DNA of 64,000 bases from Halovenus marina. Lineage in GTDB: Archaea > Halobacteriota > Halobacteria > Halobacteriales > Haloarculaceae. The first letter of the stretch is position 1. Each line of letters begins with the position of its first letter. The position numbers and the translations under genes were made by a program. Location: the NCBI RefSeq assembly GCF_051414115.1, contig NZ_JBLKNZ010000001.1, forward strand, positions 2,294,001 to 2,358,000, given 5' to 3'. This document shows, piece by piece, positions 8,691 through 16,506 of the stretch. Below the pieces are notes generated by a model. The model was not told the DNA's origin. It saw nothing but the letters and a program-made list of their open reading frames with translations, and made no database searches.

Positions 8691-8784
8691 AATAGGTAAT
8701 TACTAATCGATAACCGAATTTCGGTTGAATGGCAATATCAACCAAAATTAATTTAAAAATACTTACCTATTAGTAGTAATAGGT
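8691..8784. promoter_or_regulatory. Divergent promoter region with three inverted repeats
   Basis: Between two divergent genes lie AATAGGTAATTACTAAT (8691-8707), the 7+7 palindrome AACCGAA-T-TTCGGTT (8712-8726) and the perfect 8+8 repeat ACCTATTA-GTAG-TAATAGGT (8765-8784). The first and third share the AATAGGT half-site, so one regulator may bind both. An A/T-rich TATA-like stretch (AATTTAAAAATA) lies between them. The third repeat overlaps the GTG start of the rightward gene, a position suited to repression. Confidence 0.5.
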
Positions 8785-9430
8785 GGTTCGTCTTTTGGAA
8801 GATGGTTATTTGGATATAGATGTGTCTATAGAGGACAGCCTGTACGAAGAAGTAGAATCCGCAGAAAGAGAACTGGTCGAGAGAGGTCTTAGACCGGAAA
8901 GTTATAAATTATCGCTACTAGCAGTCGCAGAACATCCGGCTGATCTTCCCGAAAAAACTCTCAAAAGTAGCGTTTTGGTAGGAGTTGAAGGTGTAAATAT
9001 AGAAGAGGAATACAAGAAATTTGATCCTGATAACGAATATGAGTTCTCACAAGGAGTTACTCCTAAGCCGGAAAATGACTCTGGTTTGGTGGAAACTCTA
9101 ATAGAGGCGTTAGAGGAAGAAGCAACAATAGTATCATCAACAATAAGTTGGTACTCAGATAGTGTTGTCGCCACCCTCAATAGAGTTGATCCATATGAAG
9201 AAGTCCTTAGAAAAGGTTCAAAAGAACAAAGAACTACAGAGGTAGACTCAGTAGAATATTTTGTGAAGACACAGGGAGAAGCAACCGGGTTAAAACAAGC
9301 AGTTGAGTTATTGGAAGAGAATGGGCATCTCGGAGTTAGACACACTCAGCACAATAACGATAAAACCATCCTACAATACGAAGAAACTAAAGGGAGTTTT
9401 TCTGAATTAGATCAATTAAAACAAGAATAG
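8783..9430 (+). CDS. Hypothetical protein
   Basis: 215 residues from a GTG. The N-terminus (YLDIDVSIEDSLYEEVESAERELVERG) looks like a helical regulatory domain and the rest is mixed. No family recognised. The GTG sits on an inverted repeat, so the true start may be a little further down (in-frame TTG or GTG codons follow). It is divergent from the DUF932-like gene and may control that promoter; this is inference from position. Confidence 0.5.
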   Translation: MVRLLEDGYLDIDVSIEDSLYEEVESAERELVERGLRPESYKLSLLAVAEHPADLPEKTLKSSVLVGVEGVNIEEEYKKFDPDNEYEFSQGVTPKPENDSGLVETLIEALEEEATIVSSTISWYSDSVVATLNRVDPYEEVLRKGSKEQRTTEVDSVEYFVKTQGEATGLKQAVELLEENGHLGVRHTQHNNDKTILQYEETKGSFSELDQLKQE

Positions 9431-9449
9431 GACTCCGCATTATAGCTTT

Positions 9450-11453
9450 TCACAGATCAATTCTGAAAACAGTAGCTGTGTTCCCATAACGTTCTTGTTC
9501 TTCTGTTTTCAAAACACTTTCCTCCTGAAGTTCTGACAGAATACGATTAGTCCTACTTGATCCATAGGGAGAACACTCAATAACTTTATTTTTTGATGGG
9601 AGTTGGTCTTTTCTTCGAATATAGTCTTTTATTGCTTCTACTACCTCTCTTTGCTCATCACTAAGAGAGTTAGAACCATCTTTTTCAAATACTTCACCAT
9701 CTGAATGTTGTGTTAATAACTCCGAATTTACGTTTTCTGATTGATATAGCAAATCTAATTCCTGAAGAGTACTACGTGTAACTTCCTCAACACGGCTCAA
9801 CGGCTTTCGAATATCCAACTTAATAGAACTAAAACCTCGGCCGGTAAACCAAGCCTCACCTTGATTCAAACCGATAATATTCTTCTCGTTCTCCAAATAG
9901 CTCTGAGCATAATCCCAATACTCACCTTGTAAAAAGAAGTTACCTACAGTATTTTGCCGGATATGCTTATACTTCCTGTTGAAATCCATGGGAGACTGGG
10001 TCACCAACACAATATGTACGCCGAACTTCCGAGTCTCACGCACGGCCTCCTGAATACTCTCCGCACTCTCCCCGTCACTGAACAGATGAGCCTCATCCAG
10101 GAACACGAACACAGGAGTGTCAGTTTGACCTATATCCGCAGCACTGTCAAACAAGTCATGGACAAAATTTTGTCTATCCGCAGGAGATAGAGACTTCAAC
10201 GAGACAAAAGAAGCCCCCTTGAAAAACTCAGTAAAGTTATCCGGTTCATCCAAAAGCAACTCATCACCCGGCAGATAATAATCACCGACTAAGCCAGTCC
10301 CCTCAGAGTCGAACTTTTGGAAAGCAGAGACAGCTTGGAAATCACGCGGAGTAATTGACACTATGTTATACTCCATTACAAGACAGTTTTCCAGTAAAAC
10401 ACGTTTTGTATAGGTTTTTCCTGAACCAGTGCTGCCTACCACATAGAAATGAGGCTGTTCGGCAAGATCTACACCGAACGTCATATCTGTACCCGAAACA
10501 TTACCGATTAAAGGCCCCGTATTTTCCACAGAAGAAACATCAGCACTCCCGGTCTTTCTTAAATGTTGCAACACAGCATTCACAGAACGAGCAGCTCCAG
10601 CCTTCGCCTGTTCACGCACCAACCCATCAATTTCTAAGTCTTTATCGGCAAATGCCATATACAGTTCTAGCATACCAGCCAAGTCATGATGATCGATATC
10701 TTCCTCTGGATGAACCAAAGGAGTGTAAAAATGCTGCAACAACTGGTGCGGGGTATCTAACTCGGTGAATTTTAGCCGAAATTTTTCGCCCTGAAGCTTT
10801 TGTTTGATACTCCGGTCACAGCGATTTTTTAAATCCTGTAACTGCCGACTCACCACGCTTTTAAATTGCGTTTCAGTGGTTCTCTCAAATCCATTTGACA
10901 CCGAAAAACACACTGACACCGCATAACCCTTCGACTCCCACTCACCCTTCAACTGCTTCAAAAATTCTAGTCTACTCACCACACGATCCAACTCTTCATC
11001 CAAATCCTCCAACTCCTGTTTAATACGCTTATAACGACCCTCCACCACTTCATCCAAGCTTCCAGAACCTTGCAGACTCATAGACCTCTCCAAAGAAGAC
11101 AAAGAAGCCTCCAACTCAGATTTCCGGCTCAACAACTCCTCACTTCTACCAGCCAACCCCTCAGCCTCCTCTTCAATACCAGTTATATCGCCGGAAACAG
11201 AATCCGCAAAGTCCACAGACAAACGAAAACCAGTAAAACTATCCCGAAGATACCGACTCATCTTCGACAAATTACGCGTCCACAACTCACGGCCCTCCTC
11301 ACTCTGAGAGACCAATCTAAAACCAGCCACACAACGAACCCAAAAACCATCTCCTCCTGATGCATCTAAAACATCCACAGCCATACCAGACTCCCTCTCC
11401 CAAAACCAAAAACGCCCCAAACCAGGAAAACCACCAAGACGAACCAAATCCAT
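9450..11453 (-). CDS. HerA/VirB4-like P-loop ATPase with coiled coil and winged helix
   Basis: 667 residues. The first 90 are mixed, residues about 92-170 form a long coiled coil, Walker A GSTGSGKT is at 340-347 and Walker B PVFVFLDEAH at 446-455, followed by the sensor-like IVLVTQSP. The last 90 residues look like a winged helix (SPYGSSRTNRILSELQEESVL). This is the HerA/VirB4 group of hexameric ATPases used in DNA translocation and conjugation-like secretion. Three smaller genes precede it on the same strand with very short gaps, forming one operon. It is unlike the 657-residue ATPase near the left end outside the ATPase core. An in-frame ATG 23 codons later is an alternative start. Confidence 0.8.
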   Translation of the reverse strand: MDLVRLGGFPGLGRFWFWERESGMAVDVLDASGGDGFWVRCVAGFRLVSQSEEGRELWTRNLSKMSRYLRDSFTGFRLSVDFADSVSGDITGIEEEAEGLAGRSEELLSRKSELEASLSSLERSMSLQGSGSLDEVVEGRYKRIKQELEDLDEELDRVVSRLEFLKQLKGEWESKGYAVSVCFSVSNGFERTTETQFKSVVSRQLQDLKNRCDRSIKQKLQGEKFRLKFTELDTPHQLLQHFYTPLVHPEEDIDHHDLAGMLELYMAFADKDLEIDGLVREQAKAGAARSVNAVLQHLRKTGSADVSSVENTGPLIGNVSGTDMTFGVDLAEQPHFYVVGSTGSGKTYTKRVLLENCLVMEYNIVSITPRDFQAVSAFQKFDSEGTGLVGDYYLPGDELLLDEPDNFTEFFKGASFVSLKSLSPADRQNFVHDLFDSAADIGQTDTPVFVFLDEAHLFSDGESAESIQEAVRETRKFGVHIVLVTQSPMDFNRKYKHIRQNTVGNFFLQGEYWDYAQSYLENEKNIIGLNQGEAWFTGRGFSSIKLDIRKPLSRVEEVTRSTLQELDLLYQSENVNSELLTQHSDGEVFEKDGSNSLSDEQREVVEAIKDYIRRKDQLPSKNKVIECSPYGSSRTNRILSELQEESVLKTEEQERYGNTATVFRIDL

Positions 11454-11463
11454 AACTCAACAC

Positions 11464-11853
11464 CTAATCACCAAACAAACCACCGCCATCTGAATCATCA
11501 GAACCAGTATCATCATTCAAACGACCAGGATTATACGGACAAGAAGAAAAAGCGATGTCACCAGAATAAACCTTACCATCAGAATACCTCATCGTAGGCC
11601 CAGTACAAACCTGTTTAAAACCATCGCCATTAGGGTCAGGCAACGGAAAAATACCGCAGATATAATTACCGCGGCCTCTAGCAGGAGAACCGCCTACACA
11701 AGAGATCAGCATACGGCCCTCATCATCCAGCTTAACACTTCCCAGAGAGATAACTTTATCAGCTAACTCAGACTTGCTGGAAACATTCAAATCATCAGCT
11801 GAAGAATCACTCGACTCGATTAAATCCTCCAAGTCAACGTCTTCTGGATTCAT
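11464..11853 (-). CDS. Small Cys-containing protein of ATPase operon
   Basis: 129 residues, acidic at both ends. The middle has a beta-rich part with four Cys (ISCVGG, YICGIFPLPD, QVCTGP, FSSCPYNP), spaced so that they could bind a metal or form disulfides. No family recognised. It lies 10 bases before the HerA/VirB4-like ATPase gene and 6 bases after the zinc-ribbon protein gene, so it belongs to their operon. Confidence 0.55.
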   Translation of the reverse strand: MNPEDVDLEDLIESSDSSADDLNVSSKSELADKVISLGSVKLDDEGRMLISCVGGSPARGRGNYICGIFPLPDPNGDGFKQVCTGPTMRYSDGKVYSGDIAFSSCPYNPGRLNDDTGSDDSDGGGLFGD

Positions 11854-11859
11854 TATAAC

Positions 11860-12861
11860 TCACTTACTCGAATCATCGAAATCTAACTCCTTGAAATTAC
11901 CGCCGTAATCTTCAAACTGATTGAAAGAATTATCCCCAGGAGTTAACCTATCTCTAATACTCTCCGTGCTATCAGACTCATTAATCATCCTTGCCAAAGC
12001 AATCATCTTATCAATCCGATCCATCTCCTCACTGTGCTTATCCTTATCCAACTGGCGGCTATGCTCCGACTTAGCCTTCCACTCCTGTAACTCGGCCTCA
12101 AACTCATCCATAAGCCTGCTGTGCTCATCATTAACCCGTTTCTGCTCAAACTCCCTCTCCTTCTTCCACTTCTCCAACTCAGTCTCAAGCTTATCCATTT
12201 TCTCTTCGTGCTCCTGACGCCTAACCTCCAACTTTTTATCAACACGATCCAACTCTCTTTCATGACTTGCCTGCTTCTCCTTCTCCTCTAACTCAGCACG
12301 CTGCTTCCTCTCCTCCAAACCAGCCTCAACCATATCCATACGTTCACGATGCATCTGCTCACGGCTCTCCAACTCCCGGCTGTGCTCAACCTCTTCCTGA
12401 ACATCTTGGCGGCAAATCGGACAATAAGTCTCATCCTTCACACCATGCCCCATCGTACAACTACTACACAAAATCGTGCCACACGCCTCACACTCATTCC
12501 GACACGACGGACACACCTTAGTCCCGCACTCAGTACAAGTACCTGTCAAATGCACCGGCTCACCGTCCTCAGTAGGAATATAACTACAGCTAGGGCAACG
12601 AGGACGTTTCTTCACGGTCACCGACACACGACTACCGTCCTCCAACAAATACTCGTTCGTAATGTCGCCCGCCGTGTCCTCCCCCGGCTCAAATTCTTTA
12701 ATTACAGAGATTTCCGTACTCGACACATCAACGAAATCCTTAGCGGACTCAGAATGCGTTACCGGCTGCTCCTCCAGCGAAACACTAGAATCCTGTAAAT
12801 CGACATCAGCACCAATCTCATCCAACAACTCCTGCACGCGGGCCTTCGTATCCCTAGACAC
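11860..12861 (-). CDS. Zinc-ribbon and coiled-coil protein of ATPase operon
   Basis: 333 residues from GTG 12861. I chose this start because a strong ribosome-binding sequence GGAGGTGG lies just before it and the GTG overlaps the preceding stop as GTGTCTAG; a longer frame from 12951 only gains residues that shadow the glycine-rich end of the upstream gene. After about 70 acidic residues come paired CxxC motifs (CPSC, CTEC, CPSC, CEAC, CSSC, CPIC), fitting two or three zinc ribbons or a RING-like domain. A long charged coiled coil follows for about 120 residues. It may organise the ATPase complex or bind DNA; no exact family recognised. Confidence 0.7.
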   Translation of the reverse strand: MSRDTKARVQELLDEIGADVDLQDSSVSLEEQPVTHSESAKDFVDVSSTEISVIKEFEPGEDTAGDITNEYLLEDGSRVSVTVKKRPRCPSCSYIPTEDGEPVHLTGTCTECGTKVCPSCRNECEACGTILCSSCTMGHGVKDETYCPICRQDVQEEVEHSRELESREQMHRERMDMVEAGLEERKQRAELEEKEKQASHERELDRVDKKLEVRRQEHEEKMDKLETELEKWKKEREFEQKRVNDEHSRLMDEFEAELQEWKAKSEHSRQLDKDKHSEEMDRIDKMIALARMINESDSTESIRDRLTPGDNSFNQFEDYGGNFKELDFDDSSK

Positions 12862-13486
12862 TGTTACCACCTCCACCACTACTGCCAGAACCACCATCGC
12901 CAGCCACACTATTACCGCCGGAAACACCGGTATCTGTGCCGCCGCCGTCACTTCCTAAATCAGAGTGGGCCTCCGGACCTGAAGGAGTATAACCACTCTC
13001 AGACACCGTCGCCACATCTTCAGAAGCACCATCACCATAATCCGGAGCAGATCCACCAGTACAACCATGCTTAGACTCACCAGCATGAGCGTCCGCATCT
13101 CCAGCCGCAGCATCAACCTCACCCGGATCAACACCCAGATCAGCCTCAAAATCAACAAAAGAAGCCCAGCCCGGATTATTTACGGCGACCTTCGCCACAG
13201 CCTCCACCTCAGAATCTGCACCAACCAAAGACGGATCATCAACCACGTCGGAAAAAACATGGTGATTCTCAACCGCACGACTAGCCAACTCACCCTCCGA
13301 CTTACTACTGTAACTACTACGGCGGGAACTCCTAGCAAAATAACTCGAATTACTAGGTGGCTTTACATCCACTTCACCGCTCTGTTCAATAACGACGGAA
13401 CCACCATCATCTAGCTCCTCTCTTATTTTTTCATCTCTACTAACCACGTCTGTGATCCAATTTAGAATTCTCCGAATAATAGTCAT
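12854..13486 (-). CDS. Low-complexity Ser/Gly/Asp-rich protein, first gene of ATPase operon
   Basis: 210 residues. A short amphipathic N-terminus (MTIIRRILNWITDVV) could touch the membrane. A Ser-rich stretch follows, then acidic and glycine-rich low-complexity sequence to the end. No family recognised. A TATA-like element lies upstream between 13540 and 13580. Its stop overlaps the GTG of the next gene by eight bases, so the two are translationally coupled and probably work together with the ATPase. Confidence 0.6.
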   Translation of the reverse strand: MTIIRRILNWITDVVSRDEKIREELDDGGSVVIEQSGEVDVKPPSNSSYFARSSRRSSYSSKSEGELASRAVENHHVFSDVVDDPSLVGADSEVEAVAKVAVNNPGWASFVDFEADLGVDPGEVDAAAGDADAHAGESKHGCTGGSAPDYGDGASEDVATVSESGYTPSGPEAHSDLGSDGGGTDTGVSGGNSVAGDGGSGSSGGGGNSV

Positions 13487-13846
13487 ACCTGTCTATAACC
13501 AGATGCTTATCCGTAAAAAGCACTTTGCCGAAGTCCTCGTCGATCCTATTTTACTGAATATCGATAAAAGAGAGTTTTTACGAAACACGGGGTGGTTCAT
13601 AGCCAATACACCCCTGTTTCACATCCGGATTCGCTGAGGCTCCGAATCACCAGATGGAAAACGGAATTACAGTAAACTACCTTACCAAACTATGTGCCAT
13701 AACCCAGTTATAGAAACACCGGAGAACAACTCCGTGACCAAGAACAACTCATACTCCAACAGATACAACAGGGGAACGACGACGTCCAAAAAATCACCCA
13801 GGAAACCCTGCTCGAAAACCACCACGTCGCCTACGGCTTCAAAAAA

Positions 13847-14125
13847 TTGGAAGAACTTGGTCTCCTGAACGTGTCTAAACCGGAGGGCACAGTAGAGCGA
13901 GTAATTGACGGACAGAAACGAGTCTTCCAACACCCCAAACAAGCAGACCTGACTGAGAAAGGAGAACAGTACCTCAAAAGCATAGAACAAGAAGAATTAG
14001 ACCAATACGAAGACCTGAGCCACAAAGAACTGGTAGAAAAAGTCCACGACCTCGAAAACCAGGTAGAAGAGCTAGAACAAAAATTCGAAATATTCCGAAA
14101 CCAGGTTTTGGATAAGATCAATTAG
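13847..14125 (+). CDS. Winged-helix and coiled-coil protein, probably 5'-frameshifted
   Basis: From the TTG at 13847 the protein has 92 residues, ending in a coiled coil (ELVEKVHDLENQVEELEQKF). The same frame is open back to about 13703 and reads as the first half of a winged helix (LLENHHVAYGFKKLEELGLL), but that part has no start codon. An ATG at 13692 in another frame would join it by a one-base shift near 13720. The gene is probably a DNA-binding regulator damaged by a small indel, or expressed by an unusual start. It converges with the QueC-like gene. Confidence 0.5.
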   Translation: MEELGLLNVSKPEGTVERVIDGQKRVFQHPKQADLTEKGEQYLKSIEQEELDQYEDLSHKELVEKVHDLENQVEELEQKFEIFRNQVLDKIN

Positions 14126-15546
14126 CTGTCTGGGAGTAGAGTTCGGATAGTCGGGTTCTCGTGTGCTACCTCTCCAAGTGCATCAACAAAGTTCTCAGCA
14201 AAGCGATGGTGCTGTTTATATATTGACTTATCCAATAGCTCTGAATACTCGTTGGCTAATTGCTGAGGGTTGTCTTCCAGAACCCGCCTACAGAAGAATG
14301 CAATCTCAGCAATACCTTTGAAGAACACTTCGGGACTGCTCGCAGACGGATTCAATCCCTGTTCCGAAACATCGAAATCAAGAGACTGCTTCTCAAAGTC
14401 CGCCTCCAACAACGCATTATACTCTGAAAGCTCATCGAAGGAGATCTCATGGCTACTCGCGATAATCCCAATATTTCGGATCAGACAAGGGACACACAAT
14501 CCGCAGTTATTCCCCTTGGCCCATCTCGAATGAGGACAAGAAACAGTCTGCTTGACTACCTCCGTATCAGGAACCATCTCTGTAATCTCTGTCTTAGTCA
14601 GATCTCGGAACGGGTTTTCAACTTCTAACGGTTGTTCCAGAACGGTTGAGAGTATCTCATTAAAGTATGCAAGGAACGGCGGGGAGACTGTACGAGTCGT
14701 CATCCAGCCATCCGAGAGGATCAAGAACCGTGCCATAATCCCATTCTCGAAACAGCGTATGTTATCCGTTCCTACGGCTAGAGCTTCAGCAACCGCGAAG
14801 CTCAAATGTAACAAGCCACGAGAAAACTGCGTATATTCTCGACTCCTATCTGAATTTATCCGATAAGCCCGGTGGTCAATACCGGCTTTATCCGCAATTT
14901 TCTCAGACTTTGACTTGACCCCTTGCCCGTAGTCCACAGTAGTATGAACAGAATCGATACTTTCTGACCTATTATAGAATATCCCTGCAGCACTATCCAA
15001 TCCATCGGAAAGAAGGCTGACCGCATCTATACTGCTCAGAGTCGAAACCGATCCAACCGAAGAGACAGGCTCTGTATAATGGAACTCGTATTCTACGAGA
15101 TCGTGAGTCATGTGAGAAACCATATCTGAATAGAGTTGCTCCACTTCTTCAGTCGCTAACCGAGGTGAGAGAACAGGTATCTGAAGCTTGATATTCCGGG
15201 TTTCAAGAAGACTGTCGTCAAGATCATCCTCATCGATGTACATCTCTCGATTAACAGCCTTGTCTGCGGCAAAAGTAGCAGTAGCAATTTCCAGGATATC
15301 CAGTACAACATCCGGAACTTCTCCAGAGAATGAGTCCTGGGTTATCGAGTGATCATACTTAATGTAATCCCAATCTTCAGAAGGCCTTCTTCGACTGTAA
15401 TCGTGCCCCTGTGGGAACCTCGAACTCTGGTACGGAATCACCGCAATAATATCGTCGAAATCAGTCTTATCGTACTCTTGAATATCCCGGCCAGTCCTTC
15501 TACGAAACTCTGGATGACGGTATATAAAGAATTTCTGATGTTTCAT
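14122..15546 (-). CDS. QueC-like PP-loop enzyme (QatC/Cap9-like)
   Basis: 474 residues. After an N-terminal extension of about 170 residues comes a PP-loop S-D-G-L-D-S at 180-185 (canonical QueC has S-G-G-x-D-S), an Glu-Asn-Gly at 267-269, and the QueC-type zinc site CPHSRWAKGNNCGLCVPC with Cys 337, 348, 351 and 354. QueC makes 7-cyano-7-deazaguanine; the QueC-like proteins of the Qat and type IV CBASS defence systems have such long extensions and, as I recall from recent reports, attach a deazaguanine to the N-terminus of a partner protein. The gene is last of four; its ATG overlaps the preceding stop as ATGA. No queuosine or archaeosine genes are nearby, which argues for a defence rather than tRNA role. 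Confidence 0.8.
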   Translation of the reverse strand: MKHQKFFIYRHPEFRRRTGRDIQEYDKTDFDDIIAVIPYQSSRFPQGHDYSRRRPSEDWDYIKYDHSITQDSFSGEVPDVVLDILEIATATFAADKAVNREMYIDEDDLDDSLLETRNIKLQIPVLSPRLATEEVEQLYSDMVSHMTHDLVEYEFHYTEPVSSVGSVSTLSSIDAVSLLSDGLDSAAGIFYNRSESIDSVHTTVDYGQGVKSKSEKIADKAGIDHRAYRINSDRSREYTQFSRGLLHLSFAVAEALAVGTDNIRCFENGIMARFLILSDGWMTTRTVSPPFLAYFNEILSTVLEQPLEVENPFRDLTKTEITEMVPDTEVVKQTVSCPHSRWAKGNNCGLCVPCLIRNIGIIASSHEISFDELSEYNALLEADFEKQSLDFDVSEQGLNPSASSPEVFFKGIAEIAFFCRRVLEDNPQQLANEYSELLDKSIYKQHHRFAENFVDALGEVAHENPTIRTLLPDS

Positions 15547-15971
15547 TCTATCTCTTCAAGGAACTTTTCCAGTTGATTTTCCCACTCCTCAAACTTCCCG
15601 TCTATAGCCTCCTCAACACATTCTTCTACATCTTCATCATCAAGACGTTCAACATCTCCTGACTCGATCACTTCAGCGACGACTTCATCCTCCTTCAGGT
15701 CATCAACGAGGTCTCTCGCCCAGTCCTCACACCTTTGAAGCATCTGCTCCCGCTTCATTTTCAGGACTTCATCCCCCTCAGTAACATCCAGATGAAGCTG
15801 AGTCCCGATATCATCAACCTCCTCATCTTCTGATTTCAGTTCCTGCATAATAAACCGGAAAATGAACTGGCGAAAGTATACGACAAATACGCCTTCTGTA
15901 CCATGTTCCTCGATAAAGTCCTGAACATTCTGCTCCGCCTTATCTTCGTTTAAGAATCCGTCCTCACTCAT
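15543..15971 (-). CDS. Small acidic protein of QueC-like cassette
   Basis: 142 residues from ATG 15971, which overlaps the preceding stop by eight bases; GTG codons at 15977 and 15989 are less likely starts. The protein is strongly acidic and helical, with a C-terminal half almost free of hydrophobic runs (DDLKEDEVVAEVIESGDVE). No family recognised. It is coupled on both sides, to the Met-Gly-Ser protein upstream and the QueC-like enzyme downstream, so it is part of the same machinery. Confidence 0.65.
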   Translation of the reverse strand: MSEDGFLNEDKAEQNVQDFIEEHGTEGVFVVYFRQFIFRFIMQELKSEDEEVDDIGTQLHLDVTEGDEVLKMKREQMLQRCEDWARDLVDDLKEDEVVAEVIESGDVERLDDEDVEECVEEAIDGKFEEWENQLEKFLEEIE

Positions 15972-16443
15972 CGTCACTTGATCCCTCACTCATCATGGCA
16001 TCCGCCCCATTTGAAAAAACCGCTCCAAGAGTATCTTTCGCAGCTTGTTCCGAGGGCGTGTTGAAATTCTTATTCGCCTCTTCAATCCCTTTACTTACTG
16101 TATCGTTTTCCGCGGCCATGGTGACCGCCTGCTGCGAAGAATCGACTACCCCACCAGCCGCCTGACTAGCAATCTGGGACTTTGCAACATCCTTGCTCGT
16201 CTCCTGAATGCCGTTCTCAATCCCATCTTCCTGCGTAGTCTGGAGTAATGTGTTCGTGTGTTTCAGACAGTTATACGCAGGGACTTTAGCCGGGCCATTC
16301 GGCTGTACCGCAAGGGCACCGGTTACAGCGATATCAACCGCTGCCTTCGTCTTATCTGACTCCAGTGCCTGGTTCATCCCTTTCTTCGCATCTTCATACC
16401 CCATACCGCTTGCACCAGAGGATCTAGACGATGCACTTCCCAT
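15964..16443 (-). CDS. Met-Gly-Ser small protein, candidate QueC-like substrate
   Basis: 159 residues starting MGSASSRSSGASGMGYEDAK. I chose ATG 16443 because the TATA-like TATTTAT at 16471-16477 lies 28 bases before it, the spacing of leaderless haloarchaeal genes; a GTG 21 bases upstream would lie inside the promoter. Removal of Met would expose an N-terminal Gly followed by a flexible Ser/Gly stretch. That resembles the start of QatB proteins, the proposed partner of QatC, but the rest is not recognisable as QatB and is shorter. The body is Ala-rich and helical. The next gene overlaps its end. Confidence 0.65.
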   Translation of the reverse strand: MGSASSRSSGASGMGYEDAKKGMNQALESDKTKAAVDIAVTGALAVQPNGPAKVPAYNCLKHTNTLLQTTQEDGIENGIQETSKDVAKSQIASQAAGGVVDSSQQAVTMAAENDTVSKGIEEANKNFNTPSEQAAKDTLGAVFSNGADAMMSEGSSDDE

Positions 16444-16470
16444 TACATGTATTATAAACCTCACTTAGTC

Positions 16471-16477
16471 ATAAATA
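16471..16477 (-). promoter_or_regulatory. TATA box of the Met-Gly-Ser gene
   Basis: TATTTAT on the minus strand, 28 bases before ATG 16443, in the 63-base gap after the large membrane-protein gene. It suggests that the last three genes of the cassette can be transcribed without the first. Confidence 0.5.
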
Positions 16478-16506
16478 GCTATTCTTTAGGAAACAGGATT
16501 TTGATG

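Noticed and set aside
9450..11453. HerA-NurA DNA-repair pair
   Set aside because: No NurA, Mre11 or Rad50 gene is beside either ATPase, and the flanking genes are element-specific.
12862..12951. Transmembrane N-terminus of the zinc-ribbon protein
   Set aside because: The hydrophobic residues come from the other-frame reading of the glycine-rich end of the upstream gene; the ribosome-binding site points to GTG 12861.
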